From Listeria kieliensis (lineage in GTDB: Bacteria; Bacillota; Bacilli; Lactobacillales; Listeriaceae): a DNA stretch of 64,000 nucleotides. Position numbers and translations under genes: made by a program. Each line of letters starts with the position of its first letter. The first letter of the stretch is position 1. Below the pieces are notes generated by a model. It was not told the origin of the DNA, did no database searches, and worked only from the letters and a program-made list of their open reading frames with translations. The DNA lies in assembly GCF_003369925.1 (NCBI RefSeq), contig NZ_LARY01000001.1, positions 930,001 to 994,000 of the forward strand, written 5' to 3'. Below, one piece after another: positions 1-8,007 of the stretch.

Positions 1-230
1 CACAACTTTTCTTAAGGAAAGCTGATTTAGTTATTGCTTATTTCGGTGAAAAATTTAGGCAATGGAACACTGCTTCGGACGTTTCGCTTGCACTCGCCAA
101 AAACAAACCTGTCATTTTGATCCGGCCAGAAAATTTACACCATCCATTAAAAGAGCTTTCCGAGCGAGCAAATGTAACTGTCGATACAATTCCCAAAGCT
201 GTTCAAGTTTTAAAGTATCTCTTTGATTAA
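1..230 (+). CDS. ytoQ: YtoQ family protein, 3' part only (5' end outside window)
   Basis: The reading frame is open from base 3 to a TAA at 228-230 and encodes the last 75 residues. It contains GEKFRQWNTA and IRPENLHHPLKELS, which closely resemble the C-terminal half of Bacillus YtoQ, a protein of about 150 residues with a fold related to nucleoside 2-deoxyribosyltransferases. The function of YtoQ is not established. The start lies upstream of the window. It is convergent with the small membrane gene and ytoP, and a strong hairpin sits between them. The family assignment is by recognition of the conserved C-terminus. Confidence 0.85.
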   Translation, partial: QLFLRKADLVIAYFGEKFRQWNTASDVSLALAKNKPVILIRPENLHHPLKELSERANVTVDTIPKAVQVLKYLFD

Positions 231-267
231 AAAATGAAGTCTTCCATCTGGAAGACTTCATTTTTTG
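231..267 (+). terminator. Intrinsic terminator after ytoQ
   Basis: A perfect 12-bp stem (234-245 with 250-261) with a 4-nt loop is followed by a run of six T on the plus strand and preceded by A on the other strand, so it may stop transcription in both directions. It overlaps the stop codon of the small minus-strand gene at 258. Confidence 0.9.
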
Positions 268-437
268 GCTGTTCTCGAATTGAAATACGCAGCTACAGAA
301 ACTAAAAACCCAGCTATAAGCGCCGTTAGCATCCAACCCAATTCTAGCTTTACTATACCAGTAGCATTTAGTAAAAAAGCTAGAACAGATGCAAAAATAA
401 GTAAAATGCCTACTTTTCCATCCGTTCGTTTAAGCAT
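258..437 (-). CDS. Small two-segment membrane protein (59 aa), unknown function
   Basis: A 59-codon ORF begins with ATG at 437 and overlaps the ytoP stop codon by 8 nt, suggesting translational coupling. The product begins MLKRTDGK and has two hydrophobic stretches (about residues 9-26 and 34-51) separated by a short KLELGW turn, ending in RTAKK, so it looks like a small integral membrane hairpin with positively charged ends. No good ribosome binding site lies upstream, consistent with coupling to ytoP. The coding frame ends exactly in the terminator stem. I do not recognise the family. It is shorter than most ORF cut-offs and could be missed by automatic annotation. Confidence 0.6.
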   Translation of the reverse strand: MLKRTDGKVGILLIFASVLAFLLNATGIVKLELGWMLTALIAGFLVSVAAYFNSRTAKK

Positions 438-1506
438 TACTTATAATCGTTTCGAATGTAGATTGATCTAGCGTGCGGATAAGCGTCGTGATCATTTCTT
501 TAGCTGCACTATAATCGTCAATGTGCAGTATCGAATTAGACGAATGAATGTAACGCGATGGAACGCCAATAACAGCACTTGGAATCCCGCTTAGTGATGT
601 ATGTACTTTACCAGCATCTGTACCACCAGGCGAAATAAAGTACTGATAAGGAATTTTATTTGTTTCTGCTGTATCAAGCAAAAATTCCCGCAAACCTCGG
701 TGCATGACCATTGTCCGATCGTAAATCCGCATCAAAAACCCTTCGCCAAGTTGTCCAAACTCTGTTTTATCTCCTGTTAAATCATTGGCAGGACTTGCAT
801 CAAGCGCAAAGAAAATGTCTGGTTGAATCATATGAGCACTTACGCCTGCTCCTCTAAGTCCAACTTCTTCTTGCACATTTGCGCCACTGAAAAGTGTGTT
901 GGGTAAGCTTTCACCATGAAGCTCCTTCAAAAGCTCAATTGCAAGTCCTACTCCATAACGGTTATCCCAGGCTTTTGCCATGATTTTTTTGGGGTTAGCG
1001 AGCGGTGTGAATTCAGAAACTGGAACAGCGAACTGACCAGGACGAATGCCAATTTTTTCTGCATCTTCTTTCGAATCAGCTCCAATATCAATTAAAAGAT
1101 GCTTCGGATCTGTTGGTTTAGAACGCTCTTTTTCGCTCATCAAATGCGGGGGCACGGAAGCAATCACTCCGATCACTGGACCAGCGTCCGTCATAATCTG
1201 CACACGGCTCGCTTGTAAAACTTGCGGGTTCCAGCCTCCAAGTGTTTGAAAGCGCAATAAACCTTTTTCGGTAACTGATGTAACCATAAACCCAACTTCA
1301 TCCATATGGCCAGCAACAAGTACACGGGGGCCTTTTGCCTCTCCATGCCTTACACCAAAAATGCCACCTAAGCGGTCTTGTATCACTTCATCTGAAATGG
1401 GTTCGATTTCCTGACGTACAAAATCTCGAACTCGAAATTCATCGCCTGAAGCGCCCTGTAATTCTGTTAATCGTCTGAAAAGTGCTAAGGTTTCTTTGTT
1501 CAACAT
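430..1506 (-). CDS. ytoP: M42 family metallo-aminopeptidase YtoP
   Basis: This is a cytosolic, cobalt- or zinc-dependent aminopeptidase of the M42 (deblocking/glutamyl aminopeptidase) family that trims N-terminal residues from peptides. The sequence shows the expected metal and catalytic residues: H67 and D69 in GHMDEVG, D181 in AWDNR, E213-E214 in [10 protein letters not shown]236 in LDAS, and the late histidine in KVHTS. I chose the ATG at 1506, preceded by a GGGTGG ribosome binding site, over an upstream ATG at 1560; this gives 358 residues, the normal family length. The small membrane gene overlaps its end. It is divergent from ytzB. Confidence 0.93.
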   Translation of the reverse strand: MLNKETLALFRRLTELQGASGDEFRVRDFVRQEIEPISDEVIQDRLGGIFGVRHGEAKGPRVLVAGHMDEVGFMVTSVTEKGLLRFQTLGGWNPQVLQASRVQIMTDAGPVIGVIASVPPHLMSEKERSKPTDPKHLLIDIGADSKEDAEKIGIRPGQFAVPVSEFTPLANPKKIMAKAWDNRYGVGLAIELLKELHGESLPNTLFSGANVQEEVGLRGAGVSAHMIQPDIFFALDASPANDLTGDKTEFGQLGEGFLMRIYDRTMVMHRGLREFLLDTAETNKIPYQYFISPGGTDAGKVHTSLSGIPSAVIGVPSRYIHSSNSILHIDDYSAAKEMITTLIRTLDQSTFETIISNA

Positions 1507-1673
1507 GATCCACCCTTTCTTTGTCTTTACTAGTATAACAAACTTCATTTGGTAATTCACGTTTTGAAAGCGTAATCTTTAATTGCTTTTGCTGCTAAAA
1601 AAGTATAGTATAGAACTACGCAAGTAAAAGCTTGCCGTTTACTTTACATAAGAAAAGCTAGGGAGGAAAGAAT

Positions 1674-1985
1674 ATGGACTGGAAAGCTTTCGTAGCAGGC
1701 GCTTTTGCTGGAGCTGCTGCAGGACATTTTGTGTATCATTACGTGATTGATGATCGCGAAATTTCTGGAGATGCTATTTTGGAAAACGTGAAAAATGCCT
1801 TTAAAAAAGAAGGACCGATTGAAGGTTCTTGGATTCAACTAAAAAAACAACACTACAAAAAATACGCAATTGATACTTTTGTCTATCACGGCGGAATTAC
1901 AGCAATTCGCGAAGGCGAGAAAAAGCAATTCGAATTTATTGCAGATGCGAAAACTGGAACGATCATCGATATTTATCTTACTTAA
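1674..1985 (+). CDS. ytzB: PepSY-domain small protein YtzB
   Basis: A 103-residue protein with a small-residue hydrophobic N-terminus (FVAGAFAGAAAGHF, about residues 6-19) that may be a membrane anchor or signal, followed by one PepSY-like domain ending GTIIDIYLT. PepSY domains occur in protease propeptides and in small secreted or anchored proteins and are thought to modulate peptidases; the exact role here is unknown. A strong ribosome binding site (AGGGAGGAAAG) precedes the ATG. In Bacillus the homologue is also in the ytoP-ytoQ neighbourhood, and the same association holds here although the strand differs from ytoP. Confidence 0.8.
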   Translation: MDWKAFVAGAFAGAAAGHFVYHYVIDDREISGDAILENVKNAFKKEGPIEGSWIQLKKQHYKKYAIDTFVYHGGITAIREGEKKQFEFIADAKTGTIIDIYLT

Positions 1986-1992
1986 GCAAGAG

Positions 1993-2057
1993 AAAAGCAG
2001 AAATCTTGGAAAAGCCATCTAAAGTGGTTCTTATCCGAGGTTTCTGCTTTTTTAGTT
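1993..2057 (+). terminator. Terminator after ytzB
   Basis: A long interrupted stem pairs AAAAGCAGAAATCTTGG with CCGAGGTTTCTGCTTTT, closed by a T-rich tail. The roughly 25-nt loop itself can form a small AAGCCA/TGGTT hairpin. Confidence 0.8.
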
Positions 2058-2072
2058 TAATAGAATTTTGCT

Positions 2073-2315
2073 TCAACGGAGAAAAGCATCTATTTTTTCA
2101 TGTGCTGTTTTTAAATTTTCTTCTGGAACAAGTTCAATCAATTGCTCTTTCAACAACTCCTTCTCCGCTCCTTGAAGTGCTTTCTGGATTGCTTTAACTT
2201 GAATCATCACATTTGCCTCATCTTGCCCTTCTTGAATCATTTCTTTCACTTTACGAACGTGTCCCTCTATTCGAGCAAAGCGATTAGCAATGGCTTGTTG
2301 TTTTTTACGCTCCAT
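2073..2315 (-). CDS. CsoR/FrmR-family (DUF156) transcriptional repressor lacking cysteines
   Basis: An 80-residue all-helical protein with the DUF156 layout: RFARIEGHVRKVKEMIQEG, then a long second helix with AIQKALQGAEKELLKEQL. Family members are small tetrameric repressors sensing Cu(I), Ni(II), formaldehyde or persulfides through a Cys in helix 2 and a His/Cys pair later. Here there is no cysteine at all: the usual Cys position is Glu (QDEANV) and the later His-x3-Cys positions are Gln and Leu. The ligand is therefore unknown. The upstream region holds a G/C-rich palindrome typical of this family's operators, so autoregulation is likely. No copper or formaldehyde gene adjoins it. The ribosome binding site is GGGGG about 10 nt before ATG. 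Confidence 0.8.
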   Translation of the reverse strand: MERKKQQAIANRFARIEGHVRKVKEMIQEGQDEANVMIQVKAIQKALQGAEKELLKEQLIELVPEENLKTAHEKIDAFLR

Positions 2316-2346
2316 ATATTATATACCCCCATAGCGTATATAGAAT

Positions 2347-2404
2347 CTTATCCCCCTGCAGGGGTTGTTGGGATAAGTCTATATCATAGTTTTTGATAAG
2401 TCAA
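2347..2404 (-). promoter_or_regulatory. Promoter and palindromic operator of the CsoR-like gene
   Basis: On the minus strand a -35 TTGACT (2399-2404) and a -10 TATAGA (2378-2383) are separated by 15 bp. Immediately downstream, at the expected transcription start, CTTATCCC (2347-2354) and GGGATAAG (2370-2377) form an 8-bp inverted repeat, with a nested perfect 12-bp palindrome CCCCTGCAGGGG (2353-2364). C/G tracts of this kind are typical of CsoR/FrmR operators. A further CCCCC tract (2326-2330) overlaps the ribosome binding site. Binding is inferred, not shown. Confidence 0.6.
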
Positions 2405-2427
2405 ATTTTTTCTAGAGAAATACCCAA

Positions 2428-2450
2428 TAAAAAAAGCCCTAAATTGGGCT
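2428..2450 (-). terminator. Terminator of the ytnP-like gene
   Basis: A short AGCCC/GGGCT stem (2435-2439 with 2446-2450) is followed on the minus strand by seven T. It lies directly beside the stop codon at 2452. Confidence 0.75.
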
Positions 2451-2451
2451 C

Positions 2452-3282
2452 TTAAATAAGAATGCTATCCACTAATTCACCAGCTGGACTCAGTTTGATT
2501 GCGCGATATTTAGCATCATGATAAAACAAAAACCAACTATTCCCGTCCATCCACTTTTCAAATAAAGCTTGTTTTTGAAAAATACTGTCCATTGGGTAAT
2601 CATCAAATGCGGTTACCCATAATATATTTTGGTGGGCATGTGTAGGGAAGATGTCTGCCATGTGAATGGCTTTTTTTCCGTTAGATGAAAATTCAATGAC
2701 TGCGTGTCCAGCGCTATGACCACCAGTATGAATCATTTTGATTCCAGAAATGGGTTCAATTTCTCCTTGATAAGTGACAACTTGGTCAGCAATTGACTCC
2801 CAATTTTCCTTCCAATAAGTTGCTTTTGATCGAACATTCGGTTCACGCATTTCGTTCCATTCGGTTTGCTCAACAAAAATTTGAGCGTTTGGGAAAACGG
2901 AATAATACTGGCCTGTTTCTCTTTTTCCAGTAAGGCCAAGCACATGATCGTAGTGCAAGTGTGTCATTAGTATAATGTCAATATCTTCTTCTGTCAGTTT
3001 TTTTGCACATAAATCAGCATGGACATTTGACTCCTCTGCCACACCAAAATTGCGCCATTGTTTTTCTGTTAATCGATTATTGCCAATACCAGCATCAATC
3101 AAAATATTTTTCCCTTGAAATTGCACAAAAATCGGGTCTGTCCGAGTTGGAACTAAGTTTTTTTCATTCACAGGATATTTTTTCGACCACAAGGCTTTTG
3201 GGACAACTCCAAACATGGTTCCACCATCTAAGTGAAGTTCGCCACCTCTTAGCCAGTCGATTTTTATTTCACCTAATTGCAT
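2452..3282 (-). CDS. ytnP: Metallo-beta-lactamase-fold hydrolase, YtnP-type lactonase
   Basis: A 276-residue MBL-fold protein with the zinc motif H108-L-H110-Y-D112-H113 (THLHYDH), a downstream TGGHSAGH histidine, the bridging Asp in HMADIFPTHAHQ and a terminal YHDAKY histidine. Length and signature segments (LDGGTMFGVVPK, ALWSKKYPVNE, DDYPM) match Bacillus YtnP, a lactonase able to hydrolyse N-acyl homoserine lactones and reported to inhibit Streptomyces signalling. That activity is known for the relative and only inferred here. It is presumably cytosolic, as no signal peptide is seen. AAGGAGG precedes the ATG. Single-gene unit with its own terminator. Confidence 0.85.
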   Translation of the reverse strand: MQLGEIKIDWLRGGELHLDGGTMFGVVPKALWSKKYPVNEKNLVPTRTDPIFVQFQGKNILIDAGIGNNRLTEKQWRNFGVAEESNVHADLCAKKLTEEDIDIILMTHLHYDHVLGLTGKRETGQYYSVFPNAQIFVEQTEWNEMREPNVRSKATYWKENWESIADQVVTYQGEIEPISGIKMIHTGGHSAGHAVIEFSSNGKKAIHMADIFPTHAHQNILWVTAFDDYPMDSIFQKQALFEKWMDGNSWFLFYHDAKYRAIKLSPAGELVDSILI

Positions 3283-3317
3283 CTTAAAGCCTCCTTAGTT
3301 AACATAATATTATTATA

Positions 3318-3345
3318 GAAAAGAAGCTGTGAAATTACAGCTTCT
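3318..3345 (-). terminator. Terminator of the trmB operon
   Basis: AGAAGCTGT (3322-3330) pairs perfectly with ACAGCTTCT (3337-3345). The trmB stop codon TAA lies at the edge of the loop, and the minus strand continues with TTTTC. Confidence 0.8.
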
Positions 3346-3991
3346 GTTGTTCTCTATCAAATTGTGCTTCTAAACGATAAATAGGAAAACCTTTTTGCGA
3401 AAATTTTTCTTCATATTCGGTTTGGATGTTTCCCTCAAAATCACTGTTATGCAAATCAAGTGACACATACGTAAGAAGTAAGCCATATGCGGAAAAAGCC
3501 TGTAGGGAATATTCAAATAGTCCACGATTGTCTGTTTTAAAATGAATCTCTCCTGTTTTTGCTAAAATATTTTGATAAATATCTAGAAACTTCGGATTGG
3601 TCAGACGCCGCTTTGTGTGACGCTTTTTAGGCCATGGATCGGAAAAATTCAAATAAATTCGCGCTACTTCTTCCGGCGCAAAATAATCTTCTAATAATGC
3701 TCCATCCACGGAAAGAAGCCGCACATTCGAAAGATCCTTTTCTAACACTTTATCTAAAGCTGAAATAAGTACACTTTCCACCACTTCAATCCCAATATAG
3801 TTAATTTCTGGATGTACTTCTGCCATGCCAGAAACAAAACGTCCTTTACCAGACCCGATTTCAATATGAATCGGATGATCGTTACCAAATAACTTTTGCC
3901 AATTTCCTTTGTGCTGAGCTGGATCCGAAATGCAGATTTCCGGATAGTTTTGTAGCTTTTCTTTCGCCCAAGGCTTATGTTTTACACGCAT
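3335..3991 (-). CDS. trmB: tRNA (guanine-N7-)-methyltransferase
   Basis: Cytosolic S-adenosylmethionine-dependent enzyme that forms m7G46 in the variable loop of tRNAs. The 218-residue protein has the SAM-binding EIGSGKGRF at 44-52, a second acidic strand GIEVVES, and the family hallmark [13 protein letters not shown] with the catalytic Asp near residue 118. The C-terminal TEYEEKF segment matches the tRNA-binding end of the family. It starts 8 nt downstream of ytmP with a GAGGTG site, so the two are very probably co-transcribed, as in Bacillus. Confidence 0.95.
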   Translation of the reverse strand: MRVKHKPWAKEKLQNYPEICISDPAQHKGNWQKLFGNDHPIHIEIGSGKGRFVSGMAEVHPEINYIGIEVVESVLISALDKVLEKDLSNVRLLSVDGALLEDYFAPEEVARIYLNFSDPWPKKRHTKRRLTNPKFLDIYQNILAKTGEIHFKTDNRGLFEYSLQAFSAYGLLLTYVSLDLHNSDFEGNIQTEYEEKFSQKGFPIYRLEAQFDREQQKL

Positions 3992-3999
3992 GAATACTT

Positions 4000-4779
4000 T
4001 TACACCTCATTATCTTTTACAATCAAATCTAACAATTCATTTGCTTTTTGTTGTTCAGCTTGGCTAAGTTTACCTTCCCCAAGGCGATACAATGTTTGAA
4101 ATAAAGCGTACCATTTTAATTTGCGGTGCAAACTTTTCGAATAGGTACCTCCATAGATTTCAAGCCAATTTTTCCAATTTTCTTTTGGAACGTATTGATA
4201 AAGCAGCATTGAAAGGTCCATTGCAGGATCTCCAAGCATCGCTCCATCCCAGTCTACAAGGAATAATTCTCCCTCACTTGAGATCATCCAGTTATTATGA
4301 TTAATGTCCCCATGACAAACGACGCGAACGCCGTCTTCCACTTGTTCTAAGTTACGCTTCAAATAGCTAATAGCCTCTTGTTCTGTTTTTGTTTGTTCTG
4401 GAAAAATAGATTGATGATTTCGAAACATATCAAGAGGTGAAAAACTTGCTTCTTCCATTTTAAGTAGCATCTGCTTTAATTTATCAGAATGATGGATTTT
4501 AGAAAGAAGGCGTGCTACCTTGCTCTCCCCCATTTCCGCAGTTGATAACACACGAGCATTAATCCATTTTTGAGCTGTAATGACATCGCCGTTTTCAACG
4601 CGTCGAGTCCATTTTAACTTAGGAACAATGTCAAGTGCAGATAAGGCAGCTAAAAAAGGCGAAGAATTCCGTTTCAAAAAGAATTTTTCGTCTTTATGTT
4701 GAGCGATAAAAGCTTGCCCTGTATCTCCGCCGGCAGAAATTATCTCATATTCAGTTCCAAAGAAAATATCTTCCATCAT
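4000..4779 (-). CDS. ytmP: Aminoglycoside/choline kinase-like phosphotransferase YtmP
   Basis: A 259-residue member of the APH/choline kinase superfamily. The catalytic loop H156-G-D158 ([10 protein letters not shown]) and the metal-binding D176-W-D178 followed by GDPAMDLS are intact, so it should be an active small-molecule kinase. The substrate is unknown; homologues next to trmB in Bacillus are not drug-resistance enzymes. Two adjacent ATGs (4779 and 4776) both fit the AAAGGTG ribosome binding site. It is the first gene of the ytmP-trmB unit. It should not be read as aminoglycoside resistance. Confidence 0.85.
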   Translation of the reverse strand: MMEDIFFGTEYEIISAGGDTGQAFIAQHKDEKFFLKRNSSPFLAALSALDIVPKLKWTRRVENGDVITAQKWINARVLSTAEMGESKVARLLSKIHHSDKLKQMLLKMEEASFSPLDMFRNHQSIFPEQTKTEQEAISYLKRNLEQVEDGVRVVCHGDINHNNWMISSEGELFLVDWDGAMLGDPAMDLSMLLYQYVPKENWKNWLEIYGGTYSKSLHRKLKWYALFQTLYRLGEGKLSQAEQQKANELLDLIVKDNEV

Positions 4780-4948
4780 TCAACACACCTTTTTGTGAAA
4801 TCTTCCATCACTTCATTTTTCTTTATAGTGTCTAAAAAGATTTTACTTCGCAAACGGCTTGAAGTCAAGCAGTCATACGTTCGGGGGTGTGAAAAAGAAT
4901 GAAAAATATAAACTAAAAGCGCGCTTTCATGCCTTTTAATGTTCGTAA

Positions 4949-4983
4949 GAAAGAGCATAGCTTTTTTTAAGCTACGCTCTTTC
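4949..4983 (-). terminator. Terminator of the MFS efflux operon
   Basis: An inverted repeat of about 12 bp with one mismatch pairs AAGAGCATAGCTT with AAGCTACGCTCTT. The A/T-rich loop contains seven T. Confidence 0.75.
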
Positions 4984-4989
4984 TTTACT

Positions 4990-6456
4990 TTATTTCGTTT
5001 CTTTTTTTACGATCGGTTCCATACCATTTGAATTTTTACGGAGAAACAGTGTTAAAATACAAGCTACAACACTGGAAATTGCTGCCACCATAAAAGCAAT
5101 TTCAATTCCGTGAACAAGGACATGATTAGCAATCTGCTCTTTCGTTTTACCGACAACATCACCTGCTGTTAGTGTTTTGGCAAAGGAAGCGGAACTTTTT
5201 GACATAACTGTGATTAAAGCGGCTGTCCCAATTGATCCTGCAACCTGTCGCATTGTATTAAACATCGCAGATCCATGCGAAGCCATTGAAAGCGGTAAAG
5301 CATTTAAAGCGGCTGTTTGAAGAGGCATCATAACCATTGCCATACCACTAGCTCGAATTGTTTGAACGATCATAATGTACATGAGTGTTGTTGATTCATT
5401 CATATTCGTAAACATAAAAGTGGTAACTGCCATGATAATAAGACCAACGAGCGAGAGATATTTCGCGCCAAATTTATCAAATAATACACCAGTCACTGGG
5501 GACAAAACAGCTGTCATAAGGGCTCCTGGAAGTAGTACGAGACCCGAATCAAGCGGCGAGAACCCTCGTACGTTTTGCAAATAAATTGGTAAAAGAAGCA
5601 TTCCACCAAAAAGCCCCATTACAACAAAGAAACTAATAATCGTTGTCAATGTAAAAGTAGTGTTTTTAAATACTTTAAAATTAAGTAATGGCGTTTCTCG
5701 TTTTCCTTCATAAAAAACAAAAATAGTAAGAGTTACCATGCCAAGCAAAATAAAGCCAAGTACATTTACCGTAAGCCAATCATGATCTCCTGCATTACTG
5801 AATCCGAGCAACAAGCTTCCAAAGCCAACGGTCGAGAAAATAACGCCCCAGAAATCCAGCTTTGGAAAGGTACGTTTGCCAACATTACTCAAAAGAAAAG
5901 CAGCAACTACAACATCCAAAATAGCAAAAGGGACAATTAATAGGAATAAATCTCGCCAATCAAACTGCTGCACAATCCATCCAGAAAGTGTTGGACCAAT
6001 GGCGGGCGCAAAATTCATTGCAAGACCAATCAGCCCCATTGCTCTACCTCTTCGTTCAAGAGGAAATAGGTTTAAAACCACAACAGTAAGTAAAGGCATA
6101 ACAATACCTGCTCCAATAGCTTGGATCATCCGACCAGCAATTAACATCGGATAATTAATAGCGAGGCCACCTACAATGGTACCAATTGCAAATGTAATCA
6201 TTGCAAAAAGATATAATTGTCTGGTTGTAAAACGTTCAATTAAAAAAGCTGTAGTCGGGATCATAACACCATTTACAAGCATAAATCCAGTAGAAAGCCA
6301 TTGCCCTTGACTTGCTGTAATATTGAAATCTTTCATGATGCTTGGTAAAGCGACATTCATCAACGTTTGATTAAGGATTGTAACAAACGCTCCCATCAAC
6401 ATTACAATTAAGATTCCATTACGTTTAACCCCTGCCGCATGTGCTTTCATATTCAT
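4990..6456 (-). CDS. DHA2-family (14-TM) MFS multidrug efflux transporter
   Basis: A 488-residue, very hydrophobic protein with about 14 membrane segments. Motifs include NQTLMNVALPSIMKDF in the first segments, SQGQWLSTGFML, AGRMIQAIGAGIVMPL (motif A/B region) and the antiporter motif C GLAMNFAPAIGPTLSGWI. These place it in the EmrB/QacA DHA2 drug:H+ antiporter family, exporting lipophilic compounds across the cytoplasmic membrane. Its start overlaps the marR stop by 4 nt, so it is translationally coupled and under local MarR control. The substrate cannot be read from sequence. Confidence 0.88.
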   Translation of the reverse strand: MNMKAHAAGVKRNGILIVMLMGAFVTILNQTLMNVALPSIMKDFNITASQGQWLSTGFMLVNGVMIPTTAFLIERFTTRQLYLFAMITFAIGTIVGGLAINYPMLIAGRMIQAIGAGIVMPLLTVVVLNLFPLERRGRAMGLIGLAMNFAPAIGPTLSGWIVQQFDWRDLFLLIVPFAILDVVVAAFLLSNVGKRTFPKLDFWGVIFSTVGFGSLLLGFSNAGDHDWLTVNVLGFILLGMVTLTIFVFYEGKRETPLLNFKVFKNTTFTLTTIISFFVVMGLFGGMLLLPIYLQNVRGFSPLDSGLVLLPGALMTAVLSPVTGVLFDKFGAKYLSLVGLIIMAVTTFMFTNMNESTTLMYIMIVQTIRASGMAMVMMPLQTAALNALPLSMASHGSAMFNTMRQVAGSIGTAALITVMSKSSASFAKTLTAGDVVGKTKEQIANHVLVHGIEIAFMVAAISSVVACILTLFLRKNSNGMEPIVKKETK

Positions 6457-6890
6457 TCTTTGATCCCTCTTTCTAAAATTTCTATGATATGCTTGTGAGT
6501 ATCTAACATGGACAAAAGGGGCTCTTCGCCAAGCTCAAGAAGCGGTTCGAGTCGATCAAAAAAAAGTGCATAAGTTTCTGCGGATTTTTTTTCCCCAAGT
6601 TTAGTTAATTCGAGATTTAGCGTGCGTCGATTATCCTCAACACGATTTCGCATTAAAAAACCCGCCTTAACAAGGCGGTCGACGATTCCAGAAGCAGTAC
6701 TTTTTGAAACTTTCATCCGCTCTGCCAGTTCACCAAGTGTTAAATGTGGTTCACGTTTTAATGTACTTAACGCAATTAGCTGTGCTGTCGTAATTTCTTT
6801 TTTATCCGACTCCTCAGATAAAATCTGATGCGTCTTTTTTGAGACTTCTCGAAAAGACAACACAATTTCACGAATTAGCTTTTCATCCAT
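6453..6890 (-). CDS. MarR-family transcriptional regulator of the adjacent efflux pump
   Basis: A 145-residue winged-helix protein. The recognition region LTLGELAERMKVSKSTASGIVDRLVKAGF and the wing NRVEDNRRTLNLELT are typical of MarR dimeric repressors that release DNA on binding small aromatic or lipophilic ligands. I prefer the ATG at 6890 (7 nt from AGGAGG) over the one at 6896. It is the first gene of a two-gene operon with the MFS pump. Two palindromes in its promoter are the obvious operators, so it very likely represses itself and the pump. Confidence 0.9.
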   Translation of the reverse strand: MDEKLIREIVLSFREVSKKTHQILSEESDKKEITTAQLIALSTLKREPHLTLGELAERMKVSKSTASGIVDRLVKAGFLMRNRVEDNRRTLNLELTKLGEKKSAETYALFFDRLEPLLELGEEPLLSMLDTHKHIIEILERGIKE

Positions 6891-6906
6891 GTTCATTCCT
6901 CCTTTA

Positions 6907-6983
6907 GATAGTTCGTTTCCGAATCGTTCGTATGCGAACTATCAGCAAGATTTATTATACGCCTCTGAACTTTTCGTTGTCAA
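6907..6983 (-). promoter_or_regulatory. marR-efflux operon promoter with two tandem palindromic operators
   Basis: On the minus strand TTGACA (6978-6983) and TATAAT (6954-6959) are spaced 18 bp, which is near consensus. Downstream lie two 14-bp palindromes 15 bp apart: GTTCGTATGCGAAC (6926-6939, perfect arms) and GTTCGTTTCCGAAT (6911-6924). The outer ends also form a perfect 9-bp repeat GATAGTTCG/CGAACTATC (6907-6915 and 6935-6943). The layout fits two MarR dimers blocking early transcription. Confidence 0.8.
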
Positions 6984-7021
6984 TCCTTATGAATAGTGGA
7001 AGCGCATCCAATTCTAAATAT

Positions 7022-7046
7022 AAAAAAGAGAAGGTTTCCCTTCTCT
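7022..7046 (-). terminator. Terminator of dat
   Basis: AGAGAAGG/CCTTCTCT stem (7027-7034 with 7039-7046) followed on the minus strand by six T. Confidence 0.85.
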
Positions 7047-7053
7047 TCGAAAG

Positions 7054-7923
7054 TTAGCGAACGGGCACAAATTCACCACAGGCCTTAACAATTTCGGCTT
7101 CAAATAACTCGTGAACTTTTTTCGTAACTGGACCTCTGCTTCCTGGTCCAATAACTGTGTCGTCTACTTTTGTAATTGGTGTAACTTCAAGTGTCGTGCT
7201 CGAAATAAAAACTTCATCAGCAGTCTTTAAATCTTCAAGCGAGAACTCTTTTTCTTCTACAGGAACGCCCCCTTTTCTTGCTGCATCAAGAATCACTTGG
7301 CGGGTAATACCATTTAGAATCAAGTTGTTTGCTGCGTGCGTAAGTAAGACGCCATCCTTCACAATAAATACATTGGAAGCAGAACATTCTGTAACTGTTC
7401 CACCACGATGCAAAATCGCTTCTAAAGCGCCAGCTCGGTGTGCTTTGTTCTTGGCTAAGATGTTTCCAAGCAAGCTGATACTCTTGATGTCGCAACGTAA
7501 CCAGCGAATATCTTCATCGGTTATCGCGGTCCCACCCTCTACAAAAAGCGCTTCATTTCGTGGAACTTCTCTTGCAGAAGCTGTTAAGACGCCTTCAAGC
7601 GGAAAATCGTCAGGGATAATATGATTTCTCGGAATTTGGATGCCTCGTGTTACTTGCAAGTAAATGTTTCCAGTATGAATGTCGTTTTCTTTTGCAAGGC
7701 TTTGTAGCAAGTCTCGTAAAACATCCTTTGAGTAAGGAATGACAAGTTCGATCTTGGCTGCGCTTTCGTATAACCGATCAATATGCTCATCGAATGTAAA
7801 AAACTGGCCGTTATAAAGACGAACTACCTCATAGACCCCGTCTCCAAACTGATAACCACGGTCTTCCATGTCAATAGCAACACTTTCTCGATCTACGATT
7901 TTATCATTGACTAATACTTTCAT
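7054..7923 (-). CDS. dat: D-alanine aminotransferase
   Basis: PLP-dependent class IV aminotransferase that interconverts D-alanine plus 2-oxoglutarate and pyruvate plus D-glutamate, supplying D-Glu and D-Ala for peptidoglycan. The 289-residue product begins MKVLVNDKIVDRES and contains YQFGDGVYEVVRLYNG, the catalytic-lysine region DIKSISLLGNILAKNKA, and SASNVFIVKDG and NGITRQ of the PLP phosphate site. The ATG at 7923 with AAGGAGTGACGAAG is favoured over an upstream GTG at 7932. It lies just downstream of pepV, with a terminator-like hairpin between, so it may be partly co-transcribed. Confidence 0.93.
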   Translation of the reverse strand: MKVLVNDKIVDRESVAIDMEDRGYQFGDGVYEVVRLYNGQFFTFDEHIDRLYESAAKIELVIPYSKDVLRDLLQSLAKENDIHTGNIYLQVTRGIQIPRNHIIPDDFPLEGVLTASAREVPRNEALFVEGGTAITDEDIRWLRCDIKSISLLGNILAKNKAHRAGALEAILHRGGTVTECSASNVFIVKDGVLLTHAANNLILNGITRQVILDAARKGGVPVEEKEFSLEDLKTADEVFISSTTLEVTPITKVDDTVIGPGSRGPVTKKVHELFEAEIVKACGEFVPVR

Positions 7924-7949
7924 CTTCGTCACTCCTTAAATTTAATAAA

Positions 7950-7984
7950 AGACTGCTACAGGTGACAAAAAACACCTGCAGCAG
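7950..7984 (-). terminator. Hairpin terminator between pepV and dat
   Basis: A 12-bp stem with one mismatch (7953-7964 with 7973-7984) is followed on the minus strand by TCTTTTATT. It ends pepV transcripts wholly or partly. A plus-strand T run (7988-7995) is also present. Confidence 0.75.
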
Positions 7985-8007
7985 TAAAATTTTTCTTATT
8001 ATACCCC

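Noticed and set aside
112-336. A 74-codon minus-strand ORF across ytoQ and the terminator
   Set aside because: It is antisense to ytoQ and in a different frame from the better-supported 59-codon membrane ORF.
4000-4779. ytmP as an aminoglycoside-resistance gene
   Set aside because: It has APH-fold motifs, but it is chromosomal, coupled to trmB and belongs to the housekeeping YtmP group.
4776-4958. A 60-codon minus-strand ORF upstream of ytmP
   Set aside because: No ribosome binding site, no recognisable domain; it merely covers the ytmP leader and the marR-operon terminator side.
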